Source of the DNA: Neptuniibacter sp.
GTDB lineage: Bacteria > Pseudomonadota > Gammaproteobacteria > Pseudomonadales > Balneatricaceae
NCBI RefSeq assembly: GCF_024231755.1
Contig: NZ_JAAEQH010000214.1
Span: forward strand, 1-47,078
Reading direction: 5' to 3'
DNA: 47,078 bases
Within the stretch, counting starts at the first letter, position 1, and each line of letters starts with the position of its first letter. The translations under genes and the position numbers were made by a program. This document shows, piece by piece, positions 1 to 6,322 of this stretch. Under the pieces are notes generated by a model that did no database searches, was not told the origin of the DNA, and saw only the letters and a program-made list of their open reading frames with translations.

Positions 1-141
1 ATGTACGCCTCTTTAAGTGGCGTCATCGTAAACCACGACGGGGCGTTCGTGACCACCTTACCACGTTCCGCCGCCTGGAGTATCGCCTTTGGTGGCGGTT
101 CGTCCCAATGCGCCCAATGAACGTCAATCCCCTCAAAATCA
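1..141. repeat. Terminal direct repeat, left copy
   Basis: These 141 bases are identical to 46938-47078. The repeat lies wholly inside the terminase gene, and joining the copies restores one open frame. It is best explained as the assembly overlap of a circular or circularly permuted genome, giving a unit of 46,937 bp. A true short terminal repeat cannot be excluded from sequence alone, but a terminus inside terL would be unusual. Confidence 0.95.
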
Positions 142-605
142 TCCGGTTGCTGGTCGTAAGACCTGATGAAGAACTCTGAACCACACTTCCGACCGTTGTG
201 GTCAGTGAAGAAGGTGATGTGCTGAACCACACCCTGTGGGTTCTTCTTAGCCTTGTAGACGCAGGTTTTCGGGATTAGGGACTTCAGGACCGGCCAAATC
301 TTCTCTGGCACGGAGTGGGACAGGGTTTCACAACCTATCAGACCGCGATTGGGCACCTGAATGTCTATCTTATAGTCAGGGTCGTCTTCGTCAAGCCATA
401 TACGCGCACCAAGGGCGTGGGCGATGTCCTCAGCGAGTCCGATGTGGGTTTTGCCGGACTTATTGCCAAGTTCGCTTAACCTTCTGCGCGGTGTGATCCC
501 CTTCCCGTTTTTAGCCCTGACGAATCGGCTTTGAGCCTCGTTCATTTCAAGGAAAAACAGGGGGTAATCACTCTCTAATCTTTCGTCAACTTCTCGCTGG
601 TCCAA
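1..605 (-). CDS. terL: Terminase large subunit, N-terminal part (continues at window end)
   Basis: This is the DNA-packaging ATPase/nuclease motor, cut by the linear presentation of the genome; the rest is at 45929-47078. Joined through the 141-bp overlap it is 537 residues in one uninterrupted frame. Walker A (GNKSGKTH) lies near residues 47-54 and the Walker B/catalytic Glu (HWAHWDEP) near 163-170. The start is unusual: an in-frame TAA at 606-608 is followed at once by TTG (605), and the first ATG is at 545, too close to the Walker A for a normal N-terminus. TTG with the GGGTGG just upstream is the likely start. It abuts the preceding 73-aa gene, so translation is probably coupled. Confidence 0.93.
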   Translation of the reverse strand, partial: MDQREVDERLESDYPLFFLEMNEAQSRFVRAKNGKGITPRRRLSELGNKSGKTHIGLAEDIAHALGARIWLDEDDPDYKIDIQVPNRGLIGCETLSHSVPEKIWPVLKSLIPKTCVYKAKKNPQGVVQHITFFTDHNGRKCGSEFFIRSYDQQPDDFEGIDVHWAHWDEPPPKAILQAAERGKVVTNAPSWFTMTPLKEAY

Positions 606-827
606 TTACCACCCGTCACCGGACGTCCAAAGACCACGTTTTTTCGCCTGTTCCTTACAATATGCTTCCCACTTGGGGTCGGTAAATTTAGCTACCCTAT
701 TATCAATCACACCCTTCGAGGTTTTTACGGGAGGGGCGTGTTTTGGTCGAGGATCTTCGGGCACATCTGTAGCGTCGGTGTACCAAATACGGTTCCCATT
801 CTTGGTCATAAATTTGAAAACATCCAT
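606..827 (-). CDS. Hypothetical protein between terminase subunits
   Basis: A 73-residue, charged, soluble-looking protein with no recognised domain. The ATG at 827 overlaps the small-terminase stop (TGATG), and its own TAA is followed directly by the terL TTG in the same frame. This suggests tight translational coupling of the three packaging genes. Residues 4-16 (VFKFMTKNGNRIW) resemble a short beta hairpin; the C-terminus is rich in Lys and Trp. Confidence 0.75.
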   Translation of the reverse strand: MDVFKFMTKNGNRIWYTDATDVPEDPRPKHAPPVKTSKGVIDNRVAKFTDPKWEAYCKEQAKKRGLWTSGDGW

Positions 828-1402
828 CAATGTGCCATTCCCTTCAGTTTGCCAGCCTTCTTCTTCTTCAGGTCACGGATGGCGGTAACTATTACTGCAA
901 CGTTTTCGGTAGATTCGCCCCTCTCCAAGCGTTCCTTATCAAATTTAATGCCGTAATCCACACTTATAGCCTGAAACCACGCTTTCGCCTGATTGTTGTC
1001 CATGAGCGCTATCTTGCTTACAACCTCACCATCCTTCTGGACTTCCTCACCATACACGTGGTGATCGAGTATCCGCTGCTGCGCGGTCATGGCTCTCGCC
1101 TGAGTGTAGGCCAGGAGGTCTGCTTTCTTGGATTTGTACTCGTCAACCACACCCTGATAATAGTTCAGGGTCAGCGCCTTCTCAGCGACGTGTTCCCGGG
1201 TCACTCCGTTCTTACCTAGACCAGATTCCGCCCTCTTCTTGAGTGATGCATCAATATTATAGCCGTGCCGACACTTGACGAGGTAGCCCTGCTTCTTCCA
1301 CTTCATAATCGTCTGGGGGCTTTTTCCAATCGCTTCGGCGAATGCACGTTGTGTTTTGGCGTACTTTGGTATCGGTTTTGCTTCCTTCACTTCTGCTCCC
1401 AT
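827..1402 (-). CDS. terS: Terminase small subunit (HTH-containing)
   Basis: 191 residues starting at ATG 1402, with a GGAG 6 nt upstream. The N-terminal region holds a helix-turn-helix (TQRAFAEAIGKSPQTIMKW) like those of Nu1-type packaging proteins, followed by a mostly helical domain. Small terminases recognise the viral DNA and load the large subunit. Position directly upstream of terL, with only a 73-aa gene between, supports the call. It overlaps a 50-aa zinc-ribbon ORF by 16 nt at its 5' end. The family is too diverse for certainty without a profile search. Confidence 0.75.
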   Translation of the reverse strand: MGAEVKEAKPIPKYAKTQRAFAEAIGKSPQTIMKWKKQGYLVKCRHGYNIDASLKKRAESGLGKNGVTREHVAEKALTLNYYQGVVDEYKSKKADLLAYTQARAMTAQQRILDHHVYGEEVQKDGEVVSKIALMDNNQAKAWFQAISVDYGIKFDKERLERGESTENVAVIVTAIRDLKKKKAGKLKGMAH

Positions 1403-1539
1403 ATAGCTCCGCAATCAGGGTCTGCACATTCCAAATATATAATTTCACACCTCCCATTAGTGTAGGCTCTCCACTCGGTGCAACCACATTCTCCACACTC
1501 GGATAGAAATTCTGTCATGTCTATTATTTCAGCGGTCAT
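1387..1539 (-). CDS. Small zinc-ribbon protein
   Basis: A 50-residue ORF with Cys pairs at CGECGC (about residues 15-20) and CADPDC (38-43), spaced as a zinc ribbon. Its ATG shares ATGA with the stop of the upstream 55-aa ORF, and its 3' end overlaps terS by 16 nt, the packing style seen throughout this operon. It may be a small regulator or nucleic-acid binder; no specific family is recognised. Confidence 0.7.
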   Translation of the reverse strand: MTAEIIDMTEFLSECGECGCTEWRAYTNGRCEIIYLECADPDCGAIWEQK

Positions 1540-1703
1540 TCTTCTCGTCTATTACAACCAATTACTAAATTGTCCAAAATCTCATAACCAGACGAACTTG
1601 AAGTCAAAAACAGACAAATTCGGATTTTCACGACAACACCATATTTCCCCTGTTCTGACCGAAAGTATAGGTGGCGACATCCCATACATCGCGTTCCGTC
1701 CAT
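1536..1703 (-). CDS. Small hypothetical Cys-containing protein
   Basis: A 55-residue ORF beginning at ATG 1703 behind a strong purine run (GGGGGGAGAAG). It has one CxxC near the N-terminus (CMGC, residues 6-9) and two further Cys (30, 50). Its stop overlaps the next start (ATGA). It fills the apparent gap between the 67-aa gene and terS. No family is recognised. Confidence 0.6.
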   Translation of the reverse strand: MDGTRCMGCRHLYFRSEQGKYGVVVKIRICLFLTSSSSGYEILDNLVIGCNRREE

Positions 1704-1796
1704 CTTCTCCCCCCAAATTTTCAGCGTATAATTCCCCTACGACCCAACTGGTCGCAATCATTAGAGAAGTGTTATTCCCTAATTATATTAGATACC

Positions 1797-2000
1797 TCAC
1801 TCCAGGCAGGAGGAGGGATCTTCACCTAAGTATCCTTCCTCACTCGGCTTTGTCTCAACCGTGATGATGGATTCACAGTGAACCTCAACACCATCTCTCA
1901 TTATAGGAGTATCTGTGCAGTTTATACCCCTCTGATGAAGGATAAGTCCAAGTTGCTGCAAAATCTTTGACTCTTCTGGCATATACCAAGGGTTACTCAT
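1797..2000 (-). CDS. Hypothetical protein
   Basis: 67 residues starting at ATG 2000, preceded by GGGAGG and overlapping the upstream stop as TGATG. It is soluble and acidic towards the C-terminus, with no recognised domain. The coupling to the upstream barrel gene is what supports it as real. Confidence 0.65.
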   Translation of the reverse strand: MSNPWYMPEESKILQQLGLILHQRGINCTDTPIMRDGVEVHCESIITVETKPSEEGYLGEDPSSCLE

Positions 2001-2662
2001 CAAAACCTCCCTGAAACACCCGTGAATACCCTCAATCCACCCGGTTTCCACTTCGTTTTCCGAAATATCTCAGACTCCATAGGGTAACTTGAGTAGTTCA
2101 TCTCTAAATTAAGTCCGAAATGGTCAGAATCCACCCCTGAATTCAACCCGAAATCCCACTGATAACCCACAATCGCCTCTGGGCCGTACGCAGACAGCTT
2201 CTCAGAACCCCCTGGAACGCGATTTTTAAGGGTGGCATCACACAAACCCGCCCCAACGTAGGGGTAGAGTACCTTTCTAAGTCCGTTATCCCCTCTAAAG
2301 CGGTATTTCAGCCCTAAACCCCACCAGTAAGTCGAGGCGGAGTACTTGTAACCCTCCATCGGATACTTCGAAATACCCCTATCTTCACCGTACTTACCGT
2401 ACACACCGAAATTCCTGAACCATTCAGTCACTCCAATCTGCCAACACCACCCTGAAAGCTCAGTATCACTCATCTTGTGCAGGAACGTCTTGTGTGAGTT
2501 CATTCCAGCGAATTTATAGCCGTATTGGGCGGTTACTTCCGTTTCGGCGGGGTAGGCATTTTTTGCACAAACAAATCCACAAACATAACCCATGATTCCT
2601 GTTAGGGCGACTATAAAAATTAAATCTTTTGTTTTTAAATACCACCACTTATTGTTTTTCAT
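2000..2662 (-). CDS. Putative outer-membrane beta-barrel protein
   Basis: 220 residues from ATG 2662 (strong GGGGGGAGG site; TGATG overlap with the upstream gene). It has an N-terminal hydrophobic export segment (about residues 11-32) followed by AYPA, a plausible signal-peptidase site. The rest is alternating aromatic/polar strands with many Tyr, Trp and Gly, and the protein ends in Phe (VSGRF), the usual C-terminal signal for BAM-assembled outer-membrane proteins. Small porin/OmpW/Lom-like proteins have this shape. A phage-encoded barrel could alter receptor use or exclude superinfecting phage; that role is inferred. It is coupled to a small lipoprotein gene upstream. Confidence 0.6.
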   Translation of the reverse strand: MKNNKWWYLKTKDLIFIVALTGIMGYVCGFVCAKNAYPAETEVTAQYGYKFAGMNSHKTFLHKMSDTELSGWCWQIGVTEWFRNFGVYGKYGEDRGISKYPMEGYKYSASTYWWGLGLKYRFRGDNGLRKVLYPYVGAGLCDATLKNRVPGGSEKLSAYGPEAIVGYQWDFGLNSGVDSDHFGLNLEMNYSSYPMESEIFRKTKWKPGGLRVFTGVSGRF

Positions 2663-2886
2663 CACTCTACCTCCCCCCTCTTCACCACGGCGACCCCGCC
2701 TCGGCGCGTCCAAAATACCGTATATCCATCATATTCAGTCGCGTAGAGCGTATTTTCCCACATATTGGTTCTGCCATTATTTTCGGAAATTACGACGGGT
2801 GGATTCTCCGGTGTACGCTTGGCTTCAGCACAGTTACAACCCACACAGAAAAGTAACAGTAAAATACTAATCCCTAATTTTTTCAT
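2662..2886 (-). CDS. Small exported protein, probable lipoprotein
   Basis: 74 residues from ATG 2886 (GGGGGGAG upstream). It starts MKKLGISILLLLFCVGCNC, a short positively charged n-region and hydrophobic core ending in VGC, a near-lipobox; a signal peptidase I site after AEA is the alternative. The mature part is about 50 residues. It is translationally coupled (TGATG) to the outer-membrane barrel gene, so both probably act in the envelope. An outer spanin subunit is possible but no proline-rich or coiled-coil pattern supports it. Confidence 0.6.
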   Translation of the reverse strand: MKKLGISILLLLFCVGCNCAEAKRTPENPPVVISENNGRTNMWENTLYATEYDGYTVFWTRRGGVAVVKRGEVE

Positions 2887-2943
2887 GGCTCCCCCCACTT
2901 TTACGTACGAGTTATGTGCAGAAAATCACACTTCACGCCCCAA

Positions 2944-3165
2944 TCACGAGATGTCGTCAAGCGATATGCCACGTTCTTCGAGTAGTTCACACATCTTTTC
3001 CCTTACTAGACTGAGCCTGTATTTGTCTATATCAAAGTGTTTTATCATGCTTCTAGCCCACTGATCCAGATCCCACATAGCAAGCGCCCAGTCCATAGCC
3101 CTATCAGTCACTCGCCATTCAGACTGCTCTTCAGGTAGGTTGAATTCTAGGGTTGCTTTGGGCAT
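2944..3165 (-). CDS. Conserved phage protein of unknown function
   Basis: 73 residues, ATG with AAAGGAG 8 nt upstream. The layout (an FNLPEE-type start, a WALAMWDLDQWARS helix, then a basic/acidic helix ending in LLEERGISLDD) resembles a small family common in phages and prophages whose function is unknown. Expected to be soluble and all-helical. Confidence 0.75.
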   Translation of the reverse strand: MPKATLEFNLPEEQSEWRVTDRAMDWALAMWDLDQWARSMIKHFDIDKYRLSLVREKMCELLEERGISLDDIS

Positions 3166-3179
3166 TAAAGAGACTCCTT

Positions 3180-3404
3180 TTAAATTTTGGCTAAACGCTC
3201 CCTGACCATGGCCAACTGTGCCCGGTCTTCATCGTCTAATTCGTAGGAGACTTCGATCCACTCAATCCCAACGCCACAGTTCGGGCAGTATTTAAAGCCA
3301 TCACCAATAGCCCAACCACAAATAGGGCACCTGTACCATTCACAGTACAACTCGTCCGCCCCAATACCACTGTCAGTCTTGATTTTTACCGGTGGTTGGC
3401 ACAT
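3180..3404 (-). CDS. Zinc-ribbon protein
   Basis: 74 residues with a clear zinc ribbon: CPICG (about residues 25-29) and CPNCG (40-44). The C-terminal third is an acidic helix. It overlaps the upstream gene by 32 nt. Likely a small nucleic-acid- or protein-binding factor; the target is unknown. Confidence 0.7.
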   Translation of the reverse strand: MCQPPVKIKTDSGIGADELYCEWYRCPICGWAIGDGFKYCPNCGVGIEWIEVSYELDDEDRAQLAMVRERLAKI

Positions 3405-3696
3405 AGTTCCTAGACCTTTCTAATCCTATAATCTCGCAGTAAGTGTCATCCGGTATTCTTTCCCAAAATGGTTCATTATATCCCATTGGGGTATCTATCC
3501 TGCAACCCCCAACACATCCACATGGTTTTCTTTCTGGCTTTTCTGGCTTGGGTCCATGACCTATACTAACCCCGTCCTCCAAGTTGTGCAGGTTGCCATA
3601 ATCATCTTCCCATAGACAGTCATAATACACTCTCAAGTCGTAGTGATTACATTTAGGCGTGTAGTCAACCTTTATTAGTGTGTAGGAAGTAGGCAT
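3373..3696 (-). CDS. Hypothetical protein, upstream end of the main late cluster
   Basis: 107 residues from ATG 3696 with AAAGGG upstream. It contains a mid-protein CGCVGGC cluster (about residues 59-65) and two other Cys, suggesting metal binding. No family is recognised. It follows a roughly 460-nt untranslated stretch downstream of the 51-aa membrane ORF, so it either has its own promoter or sits behind a long leader. Confidence 0.65.
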   Translation of the reverse strand: MPTSYTLIKVDYTPKCNHYDLRVYYDCLWEDDYGNLHNLEDGVSIGHGPKPEKPERKPCGCVGGCRIDTPMGYNEPFWERIPDDTYCEIIGLERSRNYVPTTGKNQD

Positions 3697-3732
3697 AACC
3701 CTTTTGAATTTTTCAGTTTCTTAGGCAGACAT

Positions 3733-3772
3733 ATACACATATCCATCCCCCCCATCCCCCCAAGCCGCCCCA
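3733..3772 (-). promoter_or_regulatory. G-rich leader tract (possible quadruplex)
   Basis: On the minus strand this stretch carries G runs of about 4, 2, 6, 7 and 2 separated by one to three bases. That pattern can form a G-quadruplex in the nontemplate DNA or in the leader RNA of the leftward operon. It lies 37-76 nt upstream of the ATG at 3696. A regulatory role is inferred only. Confidence 0.3.
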
Positions 3773-3895
3773 TCGCCTACCGGATATCGCCTCTATATTA
3801 TTATAATGGTATCCAGATCCCTCTCTATATACTGCCATCCAGCTCACATGAACATACAGCTCACATACTTCAGAGTATGGGCCACTGTTTTACAC

Positions 3896-3952
3896 ATATG
3901 ACAATAAGCCACTAGTACGCATGGTACATAATGAGTAAGGCTCAGTGATAGG
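3896..3952. repeat. 57-bp direct repeat, copy 1
   Basis: Matches 4099-4155 at 50 of 57 positions; all seven differences are transitions. It lies in the noncoding half of the control region. The surrounding 3697-4162 contains no ORF I can support. A replication-origin or regulatory role is possible. Confidence 0.75.
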
Positions 3953-4098
3953 CTGTATAGGTACTGCTATCAACACTGGATCACAGCACACACTATCACA
4001 CTAACCAGACAACACGCTAGTGTGAGTAATATAGCTCCCCATATAACCCCGATTATTCGTATTGCAACAGGAACCATAATATAGCCTCTATATTATAG

Positions 4099-4155
4099 AT
4101 ATGATAATAAGCCACTGGTATGCATGGTACATAGTGAGCAAGGCCCAGTAATAGG
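4099..4155. repeat. 57-bp direct repeat, copy 2
   Basis: Second copy of the repeat at 3896-3952, 203 bp away, same orientation. Both contain the GCATGGTACATA core and a GCC...GGC inverted pair that could form a weak hairpin. It ends just past the stop of the 51-aa membrane ORF (4163). Confidence 0.75.
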
Positions 4156-4162
4156 TCGTAGG

Positions 4163-4318
4163 CTATAAGAGCCATATAACCAGTAGTATCATAATAATAC
4201 ATCCGATAATCAAGTCAAGTAAAGGAGAGTAAAGCATTGTATCACCTGATAAGCAGAAGGATATCAGCATGCCTACGGTCCAGCCTATGAATGTTCCTAT
4301 TATAATAGCTGAGAGCAT
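4163..4318 (-). CDS. Small two-helix membrane protein
   Basis: A 51-residue ORF starting at ATG 4318 with AAAGGTGG 5 nt upstream. It has two hydrophobic segments (about residues 3-24 and 33-51) joined by a short polar loop (SGDTMLYS). It is the most upstream ORF of the leftward arm, next to the operators. The shape fits a small holin-like or superinfection-exclusion-type membrane protein; neither is proven. Confidence 0.55.
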   Translation of the reverse strand: MLSAIIIGTFIGWTVGMLISFCLSGDTMLYSPLLDLIIGCIIMILLVIWLL

Positions 4319-4380
4319 GATAACCACCTTTTTTGTTTGGTATCAACGAGCCGGTGAAACATATGATCCAGTCCAACCCC

Positions 4381-4396
4381 TATAACTTTAGTTATA
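4381..4396. promoter_or_regulatory. Operator-like palindrome 1
   Basis: Perfect inverted repeat TATAACTTTAGTTATA. The same core recurs at 5001-5016 and a variant at 4458-4473, all within the divergent control region, as expected for a repressor or activator operator set. The protein that binds it is not identified. Confidence 0.5.
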
Positions 4397-4433
4397 CCTA
4401 ATGTGTAAACTAACTGAACACTTGCGCCCCATT

Positions 4434-4449
4434 GTTACACTTATGTAAC
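4434..4449. promoter_or_regulatory. Operator-like palindrome 2
   Basis: Perfect 6+6 inverted repeat GTTACACTTATGTAAC, 37 bp from palindrome 1 and 8 bp from palindrome 3. The sequence differs from the ATAAC-type sites, so it may bind another protein or be a weak variant. Confidence 0.4.
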
Positions 4450-4457
4450 CTAACACT

Positions 4458-4473
4458 TATAACCTATGTTATA
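4458..4473. promoter_or_regulatory. Operator-like palindrome 3
   Basis: Perfect inverted repeat TATAACCTATGTTATA, with the same TATAAC...GTTATA arms as palindrome 1 but a different centre. Confidence 0.45.
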
Positions 4474-4796
4474 GCTATACACTAATATAATCACTAAAAA
4501 CAGTTTGTCAAGGGGTAGCTGCAAACTATTTGCATAAAAGCCTGATATACTTGCTAATAAAAATGCACTTCAGCCCGGAACACAACTAAACGTCAATACC
4601 TCAAAACCGGGCCTTGAAATGATTGCCTTCATTGTTACCTTGTTATAATGATATACTGGCAGACTGTTTTAAAGGTGTAGGCTTGACAAGAATAGAAGTC
4701 GAGCTTGCTAAAGAATTAGCTTTCAGTAGCTATTCTTTCAAGCTACTTAAAGATAATCATTGTTTAGTCGTTTGTCAAGTACCTAAAGTAAAATAG

Positions 4797-4813
4797 TTGG
4801 CACGCTTCTTGCG
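4797..4813 (+). promoter_or_regulatory. Sigma-54 promoter P1
   Basis: TTGGCACGCTTCTTGCG matches the RpoN consensus (TGGCACG, four bases, TTGC), with the invariant GG (4799-4800) and GC (4811-4812) separated by exactly 10 bp. Expected start about 4824, reading rightward to the early genes. A CTTGACAAG site at 4682-4690, about 138 bp upstream of that start, is a candidate activator site. No ORF intervenes before 5125. Confidence 0.75.
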
Positions 4814-4896
4814 TTTTAGCCATAAACCTATGATATCAGGGACAATAAAAATTACATTTATTTTCACTACAACACTTAAAGTATCACTTCAACCCA

Positions 4897-4922
4897 GGTG
4901 ATTCTCACTAGTGATTTTCACC
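4897..4922. promoter_or_regulatory. Imperfect inverted repeat between the two promoters
   Basis: Two 12-bp arms (GGTGATTCTCAC and GTGATTTTCACC) separated by TA match at 9 of 12 positions. It lies between P1 and P2 and could be an activator or repressor site, or form a hairpin in the P1 leader transcript. Confidence 0.35.
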
Positions 4923-5000
4923 GGTCTGCATTGCTAATGATACTTGATAGTTAGCATGGTTAGTACACAAAAGGATACGTAATTCTCACCAGGCAACCCC

Positions 5001-5016
5001 CATAACTTTAGTTATA
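5001..5016. promoter_or_regulatory. Operator-like palindrome 4, upstream of P2
   Basis: ATAACTTTAGTTAT core, identical to palindrome 1. Its centre is about 83 bp upstream of the predicted P2 start, the usual distance for an enhancer-binding-protein site at a sigma-54 promoter. The assignment is inferred from position. Confidence 0.45.
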
Positions 5017-5064
5017 CCCAAAATAATACTAAACAATATCAACACCTTGTATTCACCTGCACTA

Positions 5065-5081
5065 TTGGCACGTATCTTGCT
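5065..5081 (+). promoter_or_regulatory. Sigma-54 promoter P2
   Basis: TTGGCACGTATCTTGCT is a full match to the -24/-12 consensus, with GG (5067-5068) and GC (5079-5080) 10 bp apart. Predicted start about 5092, giving a roughly 33-nt leader to the first early gene at 5125. Sigma-54 holoenzyme needs an AAA+ activator, so early transcription should depend on a host signal or on a host activator recruited by the phage. Confidence 0.8.
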
Positions 5082-5124
5082 AGTAATATTATCAACTATC
5101 AATTATAATAAAGGAGAGTGAACA

Positions 5125-5478
5125 ATGAAAACAGATAAATTTTCAGACCGGATAGACATGACAACAACTATATCTTTATATGAGTATAAAATTATCCGTA
5201 ACCCAAAAACCGACAAATGTATTATCTGCTATAATTGCCATGCGCTTGAAAATATTGGCAGTGTTGTAGACTATGACAAGGCGGTTAAGCCGGACATCGG
5301 TGTTGAGTATATATCTTTTGATGACGTTAAGGAAGAACTTGAGAATGTTGAGCCGGGATACTTTGACTTTATTGGAGCTGATAGGCAGACTGAAATAGAT
5401 GATTTAAACAACGACTATCTGACTAATCATATTTTTTCGCTTGATATGTATAATGGAGCGTTCCGGCTTGTAAGATAA
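5125..5478 (+). CDS. First early gene, hypothetical protein
   Basis: 117 residues, ATG preceded by AAAGGAGAG. Acidic, soluble, no recognised domain; a CIICYNC cluster at about residues 33-39 might bind metal. As the first gene behind the sigma-54 promoter it may be a host-takeover factor; this is inference from position. Its stop codon leads directly into the first copy of a repeated stem-loop. Confidence 0.7.
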   Translation: MKTDKFSDRIDMTTTISLYEYKIIRNPKTDKCIICYNCHALENIGSVVDYDKAVKPDIGVEYISFDDVKEELENVEPGYFDFIGADRQTEIDDLNNDYLTNHIFSLDMYNGAFRLVR

Positions 5479-5530
5479 CCTCTCAATTTCAACACGCTCT
5501 GAGGCAGTGTGTTGAGATGGCAAGGTTATT
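5477..5530 (+). repeat. Intercistronic stem-loop element, copy 1
   Basis: Begins within the TAA stop of the 117-aa gene. A 10-bp stem (5489-5498 with 5506-5515) has a 7-nt loop and one G.U pair where copy 2 has A-U. An outer AACCT/AGGTT helix frames it. There is no U-tract, so it is not a classic terminator; RNA processing, stability control or attenuation is possible. Confidence 0.65.
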
Positions 5531-5564
5531 GAATATTAATCATTTATTAAAGGGAGAATGAATA

Positions 5565-6065
5565 ATGGCAAACCAAAACGTAGGCATTAACTATGCTGGA
5601 AAGTATGATATGACAGTGAATAGGGATGCCGAAGCTGGAATCAGGTTTGGAGTGATACATCAGAACGAAGTCATGGAAGTATGGTGCGAAGAAAGTGAGG
5701 CTGAGTATGGGGTTATCGAATGTTCATCTTGCGGTGACGATTTGTCCATCGACATGGATGAATGCCCTAATTGTGAAGCAGATTTGGTTTCTGAATTTGA
5801 CTTTGCAGAGCCGATAGCGTTTAGCTATATTAAAGACGGTTATAAATGCTTCTCAAATGAATATGGGGATATATTTATTGAAAAGGCTCCATATTACACT
5901 TACGCCCAATTCTGCTCGCCTTGCGCTCCGGGAGCATGTCACTTGAGTAACCCGCTTGATATGCCGAATGACAATAACAAATGCTACTGTTTTGGGCATG
6001 ATTGGTTTGATAACGAGAAAGCACCATATCCTGTTTATGACGTGGAAACTGGACAATTAGTGTAA
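5565..6065 (+). CDS. Conserved phage protein with zinc ribbon and FCSPCAPGA motif
   Basis: 166 residues. It matches a family found in many phages and mobile elements: a YAGKYDMTVNRDAEAGIRFG start, a zinc ribbon (CSSCG...CPNC, about residues 50-69), then YFTYAQFCSPCAPGA-type and CYCFGHDWF motifs near the C-terminus. The function is unknown; the conserved Cys/His suggest one or two metal sites. It is usually encoded beside the family seen here at 6510-7331. Flanked on both sides by the same stem-loop element. Confidence 0.8.
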   Translation: MANQNVGINYAGKYDMTVNRDAEAGIRFGVIHQNEVMEVWCEESEAEYGVIECSSCGDDLSIDMDECPNCEADLVSEFDFAEPIAFSYIKDGYKCFSNEYGDIFIEKAPYYTYAQFCSPCAPGACHLSNPLDMPNDNNKCYCFGHDWFDNEKAPYPVYDVETGQLV

Positions 6066-6117
6066 TAACCTCTCAATTTCAACACACTTTCGAGTGTGTT
6101 GAGATGGCAAGGTTATT
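6066..6117 (+). repeat. Intercistronic stem-loop element, copy 2
   Basis: Nearly identical in sequence and position to 5477-5530: it starts at the stop of the preceding gene. A perfect 10-bp stem (6079-6088 with 6093-6102) is capped by a TTCG tetraloop, framed by AACCT/AGGTT. The loops differ between copies while the stem pairing is kept, which supports selection on RNA structure. Confidence 0.7.
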
Positions 6118-6148
6118 AACTATTAATCTTTAGATTGGAGGGTAAACA

Positions 6149-6322
6149 ATGAACTTTTTAGTCGAATTTAATATTGATAATGATGCGTTTAAAATAAGCC
6201 CAGAAGAGGAAACCGCTAAACTGTTAAGGTTGGTTGGTGAAAGAGTCCTTCAGGGTGAGGTTGTTGGCCGGATTAGAGACACTAACGGAAACACTGTCGG
6301 GGAATTTGAGTTTATAGACTAA
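6149..6322 (+). CDS. Small conserved phage protein
   Basis: 57 residues from an ATG preceded by GGAGGG. Pattern: FNIDNDAF near the N-terminus, a helix ending in GERVLQGE, and a C-terminal beta strand with DTNGNTVGEFEF. Similar short proteins are frequent in phage early regions, function unknown. Its stop overlaps the next start (TAATG). Confidence 0.7.
   Translation: MNFLVEFNIDNDAFKISPEEETAKLLRLVGERVLQGEVVGRIRDTNGNTVGEFEFID

Noticed and set aside
1257-1496. 79-aa ORF overlapping terS
   Set aside because: The same region encodes a better 50-aa zinc-ribbon ORF in another frame that is coupled to its neighbour.
4229-4383. Rightward ORF after AAAGGAG in the control region
   Set aside because: It would need an ATT start, and it opposes the better-supported membrane ORF on the other strand.
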